Shown: positions 7,575 to 16,446, counted from the stretch's first letter. The stretch is 64,000 nucleotides of DNA from Haladaptatus litoreus (GCF_900156425.1 NZ_FTNO01000002.1:292125-356124), one strand, 5' to 3'. Made by a program: numbers and translations. Notes: generated from the sequence alone by a model not told the origin.

Positions 7575-8363
7575 TCAGAGCGTCACCGCACTGCGGAAAT
7601 GTCGATACTCCTCCTTCGATAATCCCGCTTCGCCGAGCACGTCTCCGTGGGCGTCGCTCCCGCCGGTTGGAACGAGGTTGTTGTCGGCGATTGCGCGCTC
7701 GATTGGTCTGGGGTCTACCTCGCGCCCGTAGGGATAGTATCGCTCCACGGCGTCGAGTTCGCTCGTCAACGCGAGCGCCGACGTGGGGTCGGAGTATCGG
7801 AAGGGATGTGCCAGTCCGACCAAGCCACTCGATTCCGAGAGCAGGGAGACTGCATCCTCGAAACTCGGGATGTCCCGGGCGACATAGCACGGTTCGTCCG
7901 TGCCGATAACCTCGGCGAAGGCGCTGTCGAAATCGTGTTTCGTGTCGGGATTGGCGTCGATTGCCCGCGCGATGTGCGGCCGACCCAACCCTTCGCGCGA
8001 TTCCAAATCGAGGTCGATTCCGAGGGTGTCCTCGACACAGTCGATGATGGCCTGTCCGCGTTCCACCCTGTCCGCTTGCAGGCGCTCCAGTTCGGCGATG
8101 AGTTCCGGCGTCGGATAGACGCCGTAGCCGAGCAAATCGACGTGCTGGCCGTCGGGCGCTTCGGCCCGCAGTTCGATACCGTGCACGATGGTCACGCCTT
8201 CGATGGTCGTTACGGGCGTCGGGAGGTCGGGATGAAGTCGGTCGTGGTCGGTGACTGCGACGACAGACACGTCGGCAGACCGAGCGACGGCAGGAACCTC
8301 CGAGAGTTCCATCGACCCGTCCGAGTTAGTCGTGTGAACGTGGAGATCCGCGAAAACACTCAT
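7575..8363 (-). CDS. PHP domain phosphoesterase
   Basis: A 262-residue member of the polymerase-and-histidinol-phosphatase superfamily. Metal-binding motifs are present in order: HVHTTNSDG near the N-terminus, TDHD, the GIEL segment, GLAHPFRY, and GGSDAHG near the C-terminus. These proteins usually hydrolyse phosphoesters, for example 3',5'-nucleotide diphosphates or oligonucleotides, with a trinuclear metal centre. The single-domain form fits the TrpH/RNase AM-like subgroup, though the exact substrate is uncertain. Confidence 0.9.
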   Translation of the reverse strand: MSVFADLHVHTTNSDGSMELSEVPAVARSADVSVVAVTDHDRLHPDLPTPVTTIEGVTIVHGIELRAEAPDGQHVDLLGYGVYPTPELIAELERLQADRVERGQAIIDCVEDTLGIDLDLESREGLGRPHIARAIDANPDTKHDFDSAFAEVIGTDEPCYVARDIPSFEDAVSLLSESSGLVGLAHPFRYSDPTSALALTSELDAVERYYPYGREVDPRPIERAIADNNLVPTGGSDAHGDVLGEAGLSKEEYRHFRSAVTL

Positions 8364-8469
8364 ATGTTCGTTCGGGAACGACGGAGCAAGGGGGTTTCGA
8401 TGTTCCCAATCGGTAGACGATAATACCGATTAAACACCTTATATTCATAATGATTGTATAGCAACAACC

Positions 8470-8477
8470 TTTATAAT
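8470..8477 (+). promoter_or_regulatory. TATA box of the DUF5789-like gene
   Basis: TTTATAAT ends 25 bp before ATG 8503. This selects 8503 over ATG 8476, which overlaps the box itself. Confidence 0.5.
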
Positions 8478-8502
8478 GAACTTTGGTGTAGGAAATTCCA
8501 CG

Positions 8503-8787
8503 ATGACGCTAAAACAAGCAAATCAGTTGCTCGATTCGTACCAGTATCCGGCCAGTGCGGAGCAACTCATCGCCGCCCACGGTGACTACGTTATCGACCT
8601 CCCGAACGGCACCGAGACGCTCGAAGAAGTGCTGCGCCGTGCCGGAGACGAGACGTACGACTCCCCGCACCAAGCCCGCGACGCGATGTACGGGGCCGTC
8701 AGCAGCAAGGCAATCGGGCGCAGACATTACAGCGACCGCGACCCGACGACGATGGGGACGAACGGGCCGGAACAGCTCTCGTTCTGA
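8503..8787 (+). CDS. DUF5789-like haloarchaeal protein
   Basis: A 94-residue soluble protein resembling DUF5789: MTLKQANQLLDSYQYP, then LIAAHGDYVIDLPNGTETL, then AVSSKAIGRRHYSDRDP. No catalytic motif is evident. The C-terminal end GPEQLSF is also family-like. I chose ATG 8503 because a TATA box at 8470-8477 would make it leaderless; the alternative ATG 8476 adds nine residues. Function is unknown. Confidence 0.75.
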   Translation: MTLKQANQLLDSYQYPASAEQLIAAHGDYVIDLPNGTETLEEVLRRAGDETYDSPHQARDAMYGAVSSKAIGRRHYSDRDPTTMGTNGPEQLSF

Positions 8788-8900
8788 ACCTATCGCCGCA
8801 ACACGACATGCTATTTTCGAGATGTCGCCCACCGACGAGGAGACGCATGTATTGAAAGAAATCAGAAAAATCATACTTCGGTAGCAGACAGCTACAGAAA

Positions 8901-9098
8901 ATGGTTTCCGGCGCGGCAGACCTCGCTCTCACTGGCGGATTGCTACTACTGATGACTTTGCTGAGCCATCGGTTACTGACACACCTCGTCCTTCATCGAG
9001 AATGGCCGAATCCGCATATTCGCATTCTTGCCGTCACAGTTGGAAGCGTCCTTTCGGGAATAATCCTCGCTCTCGGTATCCTGAGCGGGCTTCAGTAG
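8901..9098 (+). CDS. Small two-TM membrane protein
   Basis: A 65-residue protein with two hydrophobic stretches, about residues 8-23 (ALTGGLLLLMTLLSHR) and 42-62 (ILAVTVGSVLSGIILALGIL), separated by a short loop with His and Arg. No family is recognised. It is translated towards, and ends 18 bp short of, the convergent DUF5784 gene. Coding status rests on the well-formed transmembrane segments. Confidence 0.5.
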   Translation: MVSGAADLALTGGLLLLMTLLSHRLLTHLVLHREWPNPHIRILAVTVGSVLSGIILALGILSGLQ

Positions 9099-9116
9099 TC
9101 GCTTCGTTCGAACACC

Positions 9117-10145
9117 TCACCCCGTTTGCCACTGAACCGCTCCGTCGAGATGCAGTGGCGGTGACCCCTTCCGGTAGCCTTCGACGTGGCCGTCCGGCCG
9201 GGCGCGGAAAACGACGGCAGGACGGTGGCGAACGTCGGGTTGCTCGCCGATGACGGCAGACCACTCGTCGTCGCGGAAACCGGAGCAGTCAACGAACAAC
9301 ACCGCGCCGCCGCCGTGTTCGTTCAACTGGCCGGTCGTCTTCGTCTCCGCCGTTTCCCGGAGGGCCGCGACGGGCGTACTCGCCGCGCGCTGTGTCGGCG
9401 GTTGTGGCCGCGTAACTTCCACGAGCGGGGACTGCCCGTGCCCGGTTTTGTGGTCTTGCGGTTCGGCGCGGAAGTCGAGGGAGTGGCCCGTCGTCACCTC
9501 GATTTCGGGGACGACATCGTAGCCCGCGTCGGTCAGCAGTTTCGCGACGGTGAACTCGCTCATCGCGGAACTCATCCGGTTTTTATCGAAATACTGGCTG
9601 GTGCCGAGTTTCGACGCCATCGTGTATCGGTAGTCGTCCAAGGCACCAGTTTGGAGGAATCGTTCGTAAAACGAGAGGGCTTCATCGCGGGTCGCGTCCG
9701 GAAATCCGGCGGCGTACTTGCGGAAGAAGGCCCGCGACGTTTCCCGTCCGTCTTTGGAGAAAAAGACGGGGAGGAAAAACCATGAGATGTAGTCGTACTT
9801 CGCCAACCACGGCGATTCGACGGTGAGGTCTGCGAGCAGTTCGCGCTGTCCCCAGCGGGCGACTCGATACGGAATTTCGTCGAAGGTATATTTCGAAGTG
9901 CGCCAGAGTGCTGGCGGCGTTTCCGTGTTGCCGAGCCAGTAGGCGGTGTCGTCGTTCCACACGAACAGCGCCATATCGCCGTTGTCCATCTCGAATCGAC
10001 GTGCCTCGAAGCCGTTCGGTGTAGAGTAATGCGGTGTCAGCGAGCGTGCGCCGAGGTTCGAATCGAGGTGAGAATACAACTCCTCGTTGATGCGGTCGTC
10101 GTCCCACCGCTCCTGAGAGCGGCGAAAGCGGAGCGGGCTTGCCAC
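9117..10145 (-). CDS. DUF5784 family protein, possible PD-(D/E)XK-fold protein
   Basis: A 342-residue soluble protein conserved in haloarchaea (DUF5784 as remembered). The N-terminal 190 residues are unique. From about residue 195 there is a segment SEFTVAKLLTDAGYDVVPEI followed by SLDFRA and then SPLVEVTRP. The order Glu, Asp, Glu-x-Thr/Arg with this spacing resembles the core of PD-(D/E)XK nuclease folds, though the usual Lys is absent. The start is GTG 10145, since no ATG fits. It diverges from the DUF5786 gene. Nuclease ancestry is inference; activity is unproven. Confidence 0.7.
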   Translation of the reverse strand: MASPLRFRRSQERWDDDRINEELYSHLDSNLGARSLTPHYSTPNGFEARRFEMDNGDMALFVWNDDTAYWLGNTETPPALWRTSKYTFDEIPYRVARWGQRELLADLTVESPWLAKYDYISWFFLPVFFSKDGRETSRAFFRKYAAGFPDATRDEALSFYERFLQTGALDDYRYTMASKLGTSQYFDKNRMSSAMSEFTVAKLLTDAGYDVVPEIEVTTGHSLDFRAEPQDHKTGHGQSPLVEVTRPQPPTQRAASTPVAALRETAETKTTGQLNEHGGGAVLFVDCSGFRDDEWSAVIGEQPDVRHRPAVVFRARPDGHVEGYRKGSPPLHLDGAVQWQTG

Positions 10146-10339
10146 GCGAAATCATAGTAACCGGGAGTGTTTACGTGTTATGCACCGTGATACACTGCTC
10201 CACCCCTAGAGGCGCGCCGCTCGCCTCAACGGTACATATTGCCGCCTCCTCTCCGTCTGACGATTTTCCAGCTTGGGTAAACGATGTGATTATCCGTTAC
10301 ATTAATAACTGGCTAACGCTTAGCATGAGTGTGGTTGTC

Positions 10340-10513
10340 ATGTCAATGGGTGCCTATGACGAAGAAGAACACGAGCGCCGTGAACGTAAAAACAGTACCG
10401 TGGACACGGATTTCGACGATGTACGCTCCGACTATCACGGCACTGTTGAGTACGACTCCGGCGACTCGGCGGAGGATTTGTTGAAGCAGTTCGAGAAGAT
10501 AAAATCGCAGTAG
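10340..10513 (+). CDS. DUF5786 family small protein
   Basis: A 57-residue very acidic protein. MSMGAYDEEEHERRERKNST and the ending DSGDSAEDLLKQFEKIKSQ match the haloarchaeal DUF5786 family. I chose ATG 10340 because family members start MSMGAYDE. ATG 10325 would add five residues, and a TATA-like ATTAATA near 10300 leaves both possible. No function is known. Confidence 0.75.
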   Translation: MSMGAYDEEEHERRERKNSTVDTDFDDVRSDYHGTVEYDSGDSAEDLLKQFEKIKSQ

Positions 10514-10534
10514 TGTGGCCCTTTTCCGCGTTAC

Positions 10535-11383
10535 TCACCAACCGGGAGTAGGCGGTGCGCCGCGTTCGTCCTCAACTCGTGTAGCTACCGACGGGTCTGG
10601 CTCCTCGTTTTTCACCATCGCTTCCCAGTCGGTAATCGAACGTCCGACCCACGAGTCGGACGTTCGAACCTCGTCCAGCACGGTTTCGTCGGTTTCAGGG
10701 TTCGTTTCAGTTGTTCCGGGGCGCCCCGCGACGGCGGCGGCGACGAACCGGGCGCGGTCGTCGTCGGTCAGTTCGCCTGCGAGCAGTCGGGAGACGACGC
10801 CTTCCAACTTCTCTGGGTCGGGATAGACGAAGAGTTTCTGTCCGATTGCCTGCGGCCCGAGCAAGAGTCCGGAAAGGGCGTCCGGTGGTTCGTCGTCCAG
10901 CAGTCGCTCGCCGCCGAACGCGCTCTCGACTCGCTCGCATTCGGTCTGTTGACCGAGTTTCAGGTTGTGACCCGGATACTCCGCACACTCTTGCGGATAC
11001 ACGTCCTCGTCGTGAATCCGACACTGGAGCGTTTTGGGGTCGAGAAAGGCGCACGTCGGAAGCCACGCGGGTTCGGTTTCGAACGGGGCGACCGGTTTCG
11101 GTGGTTTGCGGATTCCCACGAAAAAGACGGGTTTGCCGTCGATTGCGGCGAGTTCGACGCCGTCGATTTCGACGCCCGATTCGTCCTCCCAGAGTCGCGG
11201 CGTTAGGGCATCCGCGAGTCCCGCGTCGAGAAAAGAAATCACGTCTTCGCGCGTGAGTGGGACGAGATTGTAACTCCCGTCGAGCGGTTTCCGGGGCCCA
11301 CGGCGCTCGTGGTCGGAGGCAGTCGGTGCGATGGCACGCCAGTCGATACAGCATCCGGCACAGCCTTCGCAGTTCACATCCAT
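10535..11383 (-). CDS. YkgJ family cysteine-cluster protein
   Basis: A 282-residue protein starting MDVNCEGCAGCCIDW, the first half of the CxxCxxCC signature of the YkgJ/UPF0153 family. Further cysteines lie at LPTCAFLD, QCRIHD and YPQECAEYPG. The set is expected to bind zinc or an Fe-S cluster. The C-terminal third (LSGLLLGPQAIGQKLFVYPD onward) is haloarchaea-specific. Its biochemical role is unknown. It converges with the DUF5786 gene. Confidence 0.8.
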   Translation of the reverse strand: MDVNCEGCAGCCIDWRAIAPTASDHERRGPRKPLDGSYNLVPLTREDVISFLDAGLADALTPRLWEDESGVEIDGVELAAIDGKPVFFVGIRKPPKPVAPFETEPAWLPTCAFLDPKTLQCRIHDEDVYPQECAEYPGHNLKLGQQTECERVESAFGGERLLDDEPPDALSGLLLGPQAIGQKLFVYPDPEKLEGVVSRLLAGELTDDDRARFVAAAVAGRPGTTETNPETDETVLDEVRTSDSWVGRSITDWEAMVKNEEPDPSVATRVEDERGAPPTPGW

Positions 11384-11455
11384 GCCAACTCTTCACGATG
11401 TTCGTGAGCATAAATCGTGGGGCAAAATTACAGTTCGTCCGCGCCAAGGAGTACT

Positions 11456-11785
11456 ATGGGCGAAAAAAGCGGCGGCGAACACGGCAAAGTAGGTGGGGAC
11501 GACGAGACACGCGAAGACGACGTGCGTGTCTGGTTAGTCGAGCGAACGTACTCGGACGACGAACAGAACCTCATCATTCTCGTGTATTCGACACTCGACG
11601 GAGAACGCTATTTCAGAAAAGAGCGCGCGCTTCCGAGTTTTACCGGCTCTGCCCGACAGACGTTCGCCGGACTCGACGTTTCACCCGACCAATTGGGAAC
11701 GGTTACAGACGACGAAACGCGCGAGCGCTACGCGACGGAGGCACAACGGATCGCAAGCGAACACGACCAGTCCGATCCTATATGA
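11456..11785 (+). CDS. Haloarchaeal hypothetical protein, 109 aa
   Basis: A soluble acidic protein with a predicted beta-rich core: VRVWLVERTYSDDEQNLIIL, YSTLDGERYFRKERAL, then FAGLDVSPDQLGTVTDDETR and a final helix RERYATEAQRIASEH. I recall similar proteins in other haloarchaea but no assigned function. I chose ATG 11456 (MGEKSGGEH) over an upstream frame extension. It diverges from the YkgJ-like gene, with about 70 bp between the two starts. Confidence 0.65.
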   Translation: MGEKSGGEHGKVGGDDETREDDVRVWLVERTYSDDEQNLIILVYSTLDGERYFRKERALPSFTGSARQTFAGLDVSPDQLGTVTDDETRERYATEAQRIASEHDQSDPI

Positions 11786-11904
11786 TTATTTGTCTCTTAT
11801 TTAGAAATTTATACATTGTAGTGCATAGGAATATGTATGTGAATGAGTAAAATACTACAAGAAAATGTAATAATTTATGTGCCGCCAGAATCCGTGTTCT
11901 GGTG

Positions 11905-14331
11905 ATGCGACGACGAACATTCCTGTCCGCACTCGCAACGGCCACAGCATCAGCACCAATCACAGCACAGCTCAGCTCCGAAGTTCGGGCCGCTTCGGGC
12001 CAGATTTCGCCGGTCGAATGTTATTCGGCGGCGAGTTTCACGAACGCAAGCGGCGGCGAACTGACAGACAGTTCGGTCATCGCCGTTTGGGCGGAAGACA
12101 CCGCCACTAACAACGACGGTGACGGGAACGGCGATGCTACCATCTACAGCAGTGGGACGCCGATTCCGGTCGTCACTGCCGAGTCGAACGTCGTCGCCTT
12201 CGGTTCGATGCTCGTCGAGGATAGCACCAACTGGCAACAAGGCAACGAGGAGTTCGTCCTGAACACGTGGGACGACGAACTCGGCGGGTCGGGAACCGTC
12301 CTCTGGGACAACGGCCACGGCCAGTACTACTCCCTCGGGAAGTTCTCGAACTTCGAGAGCTACGCCGAAGACAACGGCTACACGGTTACTGGGACGAGCA
12401 ATCTCACGGGTAACCTCGGTTCCGCCGACGCAGTCGTCATCACGTCGCCGACGCAGTCGTTCACCAACAGCGAACTAAGCGACCTCAGCAACTTCGTTGC
12501 GTCCGGCGGCTCCGTCTTCCTCCACGGCCAGTCCGACTACAGCGACTACGACGAGACGGCCAACATGAACGACATCGCGAGCTATCTCGGCCTCTCGTTC
12601 CGATTCAACGACGACGAAGTTCTCGATACGACGAACAACGGGGGCGCGGACTATGCTCCGCTTACCGACCAGTTCAACACGTCGTTCGACTACTTCGCCG
12701 ACCGAACCGGACTCGGCCTTGATAAGGACAAAACGTACACCGTCGATGTCACCGAAGTCACCGACGGCGACACCGCCACGGTGGAGTTTTCGGACGGTTC
12801 GACGGAAAGCATCCGTATTCTCGGCATCGACACGCCGGAAAAGGCCGCAAACAGCTCCGCAGAGCGCGTGCAGGAGTGGGAGGGAATCGAGTCGCTCGAC
12901 TACCTCGGAACGTGGGGTTCGAACGCGACGACCTACGCGACGGGCGAACTCGACGGCAAAACGGTTGACCTCTCCTTCGATTCCGAAGAACCAGTCCGTG
13001 ACGCCTTCGGGCGCGTCCTCGGCTACATCCACTACGACGCCGACGGTAGCGGCACCCGCGACGACTTCTACAACCGCAATGCAGTTCGCGACGGCTTCGC
13101 CCGTGTCTATGGCTCCGGATTCGGCTACCACGACAGTTTCTGGAGCGCGGAGGACACCGCACGCTCGAACGGAACGAACGTCTGGGGCCAGAGCGACCCC
13201 GAAAACACCACGGAAATCCGAAACCGCGCGGTAGACGACCTGTTCTTCCCGACGACGGCCAGCGTCGTGACTTCCACGGGGGGAGTCGCGGATTCGCGCG
13301 TTCCAGTGTACGCCGAGAGTACGGCGACCCAGAACGGCGGTTACTCCTACAGCGGCGACATCCCGCTCGCGGCGGTTGACGAATCCACGAACGTCGCCAT
13401 GCTCGGAAGCCCGCTCATCGACGAAGGCTACGAGAGCGGCGAAGGCTTCGCGGTCGATACCGCCGGCTACGAGAACTTCGTCTTCCTGACGAACCTCATC
13501 GACTACCTCACCGAAGCAACGGGCGACGTGCTCATCGACGGCGGCCACGGGCAGTTCTCCGCGGGCTACGCCCTGTCGAACGACGACGCCGCGTACTACC
13601 AGCGATTCCTCGAAGGCGTCGGCATCTCCTTCGAGCAGTCGAACAGTCTCGACACGTTCGACCTCTCGCGCTGGCGAGCAGTCGTCGTCACGACACCAGC
13701 CGATTCGTTCACGCAGGCTGAAATCGACGCCCTCAGTTCGTTCGCGGCGGACGGCGGCGCGGTCATCCTCGTCGGTGCTGGCACGGCCCCATCCGGTGCC
13801 CGCACGAACCTGAACGACCTCGCGTCCGGACTCGGTTCCGACCTGCGACTCAACGACGACCAAGTGACGGATGGTTCGAACAACGTCAACGGTGATTCGG
13901 CGATTCCGACGACTACGGCCTTCGACACCACCTTCCCGCTCTTCGAGGCCTACGACGGTTCCCTCGGGGGCGGCGACGGTGGAGATGATGGCGATAGCGG
14001 CGAACTCGTCGTCGCCGAGATTCACGAGGACGCAGAGGGCGACGACACGAACAACCTCAACGACGAGTACGTCGTCTTCGAAAACACCGGCAGTGGCGAC
14101 CTCGACCTGACGGGCTGGTACGTACAGGACGAAGTCGAGAAGACGTACAGCTTCCCGAGCGGTTTCACCCTCGGCGCTGGCGAGCAGGTGACGCTCCACA
14201 CCGGAACCGGAACGGACACCCAGACCGACCTCTACTGGGGTAACACCGGCTCCGCAGTCTGGAACAACGGCGGCGACACCGTCTACGTCTACGACGACAG
14301 CGACTCGCAGTATCTCAGCGAATCGTACTGA
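11905..14331 (+). CDS. Secreted nuclease: DUF4350-like domains, SNase domain and lamin-tail domain
   Basis: An 808-residue exported protein. The Tat signal is MRRRTFLSALATATAS. About residues 110-255 and 495-640 are two copies of a GATase-like DUF4350-type module (WDNGHGQYYSL and DGGHGQFSAGYALS are equivalent). Between them, about 276-430, is a staphylococcal-nuclease domain with catalytic-type residues kept: Arg and Glu in IRILGIDTPE and the second Arg in FGRVLGYIHYD. After a Gly/Asp linker the C-terminus is a lamin-tail domain (LVVAEIHEDAEG through GDTVYVYDD). It is probably an extracellular DNase. GTG 11902 directly precedes ATG 11905; a TATA-like AATAATTTA near 11868 fits either. Confidence 0.85.
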   Translation: MRRRTFLSALATATASAPITAQLSSEVRAASGQISPVECYSAASFTNASGGELTDSSVIAVWAEDTATNNDGDGNGDATIYSSGTPIPVVTAESNVVAFGSMLVEDSTNWQQGNEEFVLNTWDDELGGSGTVLWDNGHGQYYSLGKFSNFESYAEDNGYTVTGTSNLTGNLGSADAVVITSPTQSFTNSELSDLSNFVASGGSVFLHGQSDYSDYDETANMNDIASYLGLSFRFNDDEVLDTTNNGGADYAPLTDQFNTSFDYFADRTGLGLDKDKTYTVDVTEVTDGDTATVEFSDGSTESIRILGIDTPEKAANSSAERVQEWEGIESLDYLGTWGSNATTYATGELDGKTVDLSFDSEEPVRDAFGRVLGYIHYDADGSGTRDDFYNRNAVRDGFARVYGSGFGYHDSFWSAEDTARSNGTNVWGQSDPENTTEIRNRAVDDLFFPTTASVVTSTGGVADSRVPVYAESTATQNGGYSYSGDIPLAAVDESTNVAMLGSPLIDEGYESGEGFAVDTAGYENFVFLTNLIDYLTEATGDVLIDGGHGQFSAGYALSNDDAAYYQRFLEGVGISFEQSNSLDTFDLSRWRAVVVTTPADSFTQAEIDALSSFAADGGAVILVGAGTAPSGARTNLNDLASGLGSDLRLNDDQVTDGSNNVNGDSAIPTTTAFDTTFPLFEAYDGSLGGGDGGDDGDSGELVVAEIHEDAEGDDTNNLNDEYVVFENTGSGDLDLTGWYVQDEVEKTYSFPSGFTLGAGEQVTLHTGTGTDTQTDLYWGNTGSAVWNNGGDTVYVYDDSDSQYLSESY

Positions 14332-15002
14332 GACGACTAGTTGAAGCAGTAGTTCAGTGTGGTTCTTTTTTCTGATTCGATGCCTCGGTCGTGGCGGTTA
14401 TTTTCGACTACTCCATTCCTGCGTCGCTAGCTATTCCCGACTCCACATGACCACACCTCGTCCTCCCCAACCTCCTCGCTCCTTCGTCGCTCGTCCCTCG
14501 CGCGGGCGACCAGATGGTCGCCTTCGCGCGCCATGTGGATTTCTCGGATTCCGAAACCGACGCAAACCACGCTAGCGCGTGCGTCGGCAGACCTGCGGGA
14601 CGCACGCAGGTCTGCTGATTATCACGCGAGGTCTTCGTGAGCGGAGTTCTCGTGAGCAACGCGAACGAGAGCAGAGAAGCGCTTGCTCTTTCCGTGCGAG
14701 CGAACGGCTCGTCAGAGCTTTGCTCTGACGGTGGATGACCAGAACGAGCGGTAGCGAGTGAGGGAGTCGGTTGGGGAGGATGTGGCCTGCGGCCGCGGTC
14801 TCATTGGAGCCGTGACTTGCTAACGACACTGAACCAACAGTCAAGAGTATGGAATTGTACTTCCGTCGTTGCAGTGCGGAGGCGGTATTTGCTGTCGTGA
14901 GTACCTAGCACCACCTTAGAAATCATTGTGGGTACCTGAAACAGTTCACTTCTCTTTTTCGTTGCCGAATGGTCTTTCTCCCTGACCCACCTACCAACCG
15001 CC
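14332..15002. other. Non-coding region dominated by a structured repeat
   Basis: There is no credible gene in this 670-bp stretch. Most of it is the repeat element 14426-14909. The flanks hold a T-rich run after the nuclease stop (14364-14371) that may terminate its transcript, and AT-rich sequence before the small zinc-finger gene. Confidence 0.7.
14426..14909. repeat. Hairpin-rich non-coding repeat element, copy 1 (484 bp)
   Basis: The left end GCTAGCTATTCCCGACTCCA and the right end, read on the minus strand as GCTAGGTACTCACGACAGCA, are imperfect terminal inverted repeats. An inner inverted pair is formed by CCTCCCCAACC (14463-14473) and GGTTGGGGAGG (14769-14779). Strong internal hairpins occur: GCAGACCTGCG pairs with CGCAGGTCTGC (14587-14615), and CGTCAGAGC pairs with GCTCTGACG (14710-14730). 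A second end-like motif at about 14801 (CATTGGAGCCGTGACT) suggests nesting. Related copies lie at 46933 and 37141. Confidence 0.6.
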
Positions 15003-15218
15003 ATGGCCACCGAAAAATGCGACGGCTGTGGGGCAGAAGTACCCATCGCGGGCGGCATCGCCAACCTCTGGAACACGTCCCCGCAGTCGTCGGGCGGGAT
15101 GACGTTGGAGTTCGAAGACGGGAGCGAACATTTCCTCTGTTTTGCGTGTATCGAAGAGTTACCGGACTATCCCGACGCGGAAGACGTTGCGGAAATCAGC
15201 GCTGAACAGTCCAGATAG
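15003..15218 (+). CDS. Small haloarchaeal zinc-binding protein, 71 aa
   Basis: The N-terminus MATEKCDGCGAEVPIAGGIA and the later HFLCFACIEELPDYPD supply two CxxC pairs, so a single zinc ribbon is likely. The rest is acidic. Similar short proteins occur in other haloarchaea, but I know of no function. Its stop lies 68 bp before the M50-like gene on the same strand. Confidence 0.7.
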   Translation: MATEKCDGCGAEVPIAGGIANLWNTSPQSSGGMTLEFEDGSEHFLCFACIEELPDYPDAEDVAEISAEQSR

Positions 15219-15285
15219 CGACCATCACACTGACCGTTTTCTCCGTCGCAATATTGACACGCGTTCGCGCCGTTACTACACTGCC

Positions 15286-16446
15286 ATGAGGGGGTTTCGT
15301 CTTGGGTCGGTGTGGGGGGCGCCAGTTCGAATCGACATCAGTCTGTTGCTGGCGCTTCCGGTTCTGGGCTGGTGGATTCAGCGCGGCGTTTCGGTTCGGG
15401 CGTGGATAGACGTTCTCACCGCGATTTCGCCGCACACGCTCGCCTACTCGTCCATCGGCACAGGCGTGACACCGTGGCTCATCGGCGTGACCGTCTTCTT
15501 CGGCTTCTCGGCCAGCCTGTTCGTTCACGAGTTGGCCCGCGTGTGGGTCGCCAGACGAAACGGTATCGAAGTCCGGTACGTCCTCCTGTGGATTTTTGGC
15601 GGCCTCTCACAGTTCGATTACGAGTCCTCGTATTTCGAACACGAAACGAAAATCGCGCTGGCCGGGTTGCTAGCGAGCGCGCTCCTCACCGGATTTTTCA
15701 CCGCGGTTCTCTGGGCACTTCCCGGAACCACGCCGGAGTTCGTGGCGGAGTTTGGTCTCCTTGCGATGTTCAACGGCGTGGTGTTGCTCGTCAATCTCCT
15801 GCCGATTTTTCCGTTCGACGGCGCACTTTTGCTTCGCTCGTTGCTGGTTCGGATTCGCTCCCCACAGACCGCAACTCGGGCGGTGAGTCTCCTCGGGCAG
15901 GTGGTCGTAATCGGGATACTGTTTTACGCCGCCGTAATTTTGGGTAACGTTCTTCTGGGACTCGTCGCCGTGTTTTTCTATTTCTCGGCCGTCTCGGAAC
16001 ACCAGTTGGTGACGAACCAGTTGTTTCTCGCAGATATGCCGGTGTCGGAGTTCGTGCGAGGAAAGGAGGACTGTATTCCGTCGAAAACTCCCGTCGAAGA
16101 GTTTTTCGCGGACGAACAACCGAATTTCGATGAGGAAGACGAGTATCCTGTGTGCGATAGCGACGGAAAACCGGTCGGCGTTCTCACGACGAGCGCTATA
16201 CAATCGTGGAAAGAGCGGGCACGGCCCGCAAACACGGCGACAGTTGGCGAACTCGCATCGGAGGATTTCGTTTCCGTTTCGCCGGACGAAAACGCATTCG
16301 ACGTGTATCTCTTCCTCCGAGAACGGACGAAATACGTCCTCGTGTCCTATCCGGGTTCGGTCGCCGTGCTAACCAAGCCCGATTTTCTCACCATGCTCGA
16401 AACGAGACAGCAGATAGCCGGAGTTCGCCCGACATCGTGGCCATGA
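15286..16446 (+). CDS. Site-2-protease-like (M50) membrane protein with CBS-like tail, zinc ligand lost
   Basis: A 386-residue protein with about six hydrophobic segments in the first 250 residues, then a cytosolic tail resembling a CBS-domain pair. The layout matches haloarchaeal M50 metalloproteases, including LWIFGGLSQFDYE and the LLPIFPFDGA motif with D178. However, the zinc motif HExxH reads H81-E-L-A-R85, so the second His is Arg. It probably cannot bind catalytic zinc normally and may be a pseudoprotease. I chose ATG 15286 because the M50 N-terminus (MRGFRLGSVWGAPVRID) begins there; the open frame extends upstream but overlaps the preceding gene. Confidence 0.8.
   Translation: MRGFRLGSVWGAPVRIDISLLLALPVLGWWIQRGVSVRAWIDVLTAISPHTLAYSSIGTGVTPWLIGVTVFFGFSASLFVHELARVWVARRNGIEVRYVLLWIFGGLSQFDYESSYFEHETKIALAGLLASALLTGFFTAVLWALPGTTPEFVAEFGLLAMFNGVVLLVNLLPIFPFDGALLLRSLLVRIRSPQTATRAVSLLGQVVVIGILFYAAVILGNVLLGLVAVFFYFSAVSEHQLVTNQLFLADMPVSEFVRGKEDCIPSKTPVEEFFADEQPNFDEEDEYPVCDSDGKPVGVLTTSAIQSWKERARPANTATVGELASEDFVSVSPDENAFDVYLFLRERTKYVLVSYPGSVAVLTKPDFLTMLETRQQIAGVRPTSWP

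Noticed and set aside
12475-14199. Very long minus-strand frame opposite the secreted nuclease
   Set aside because: A mirror effect of the acidic GAC/GTC-rich coding strand; the plus-strand protein has clear domains and a signal peptide.
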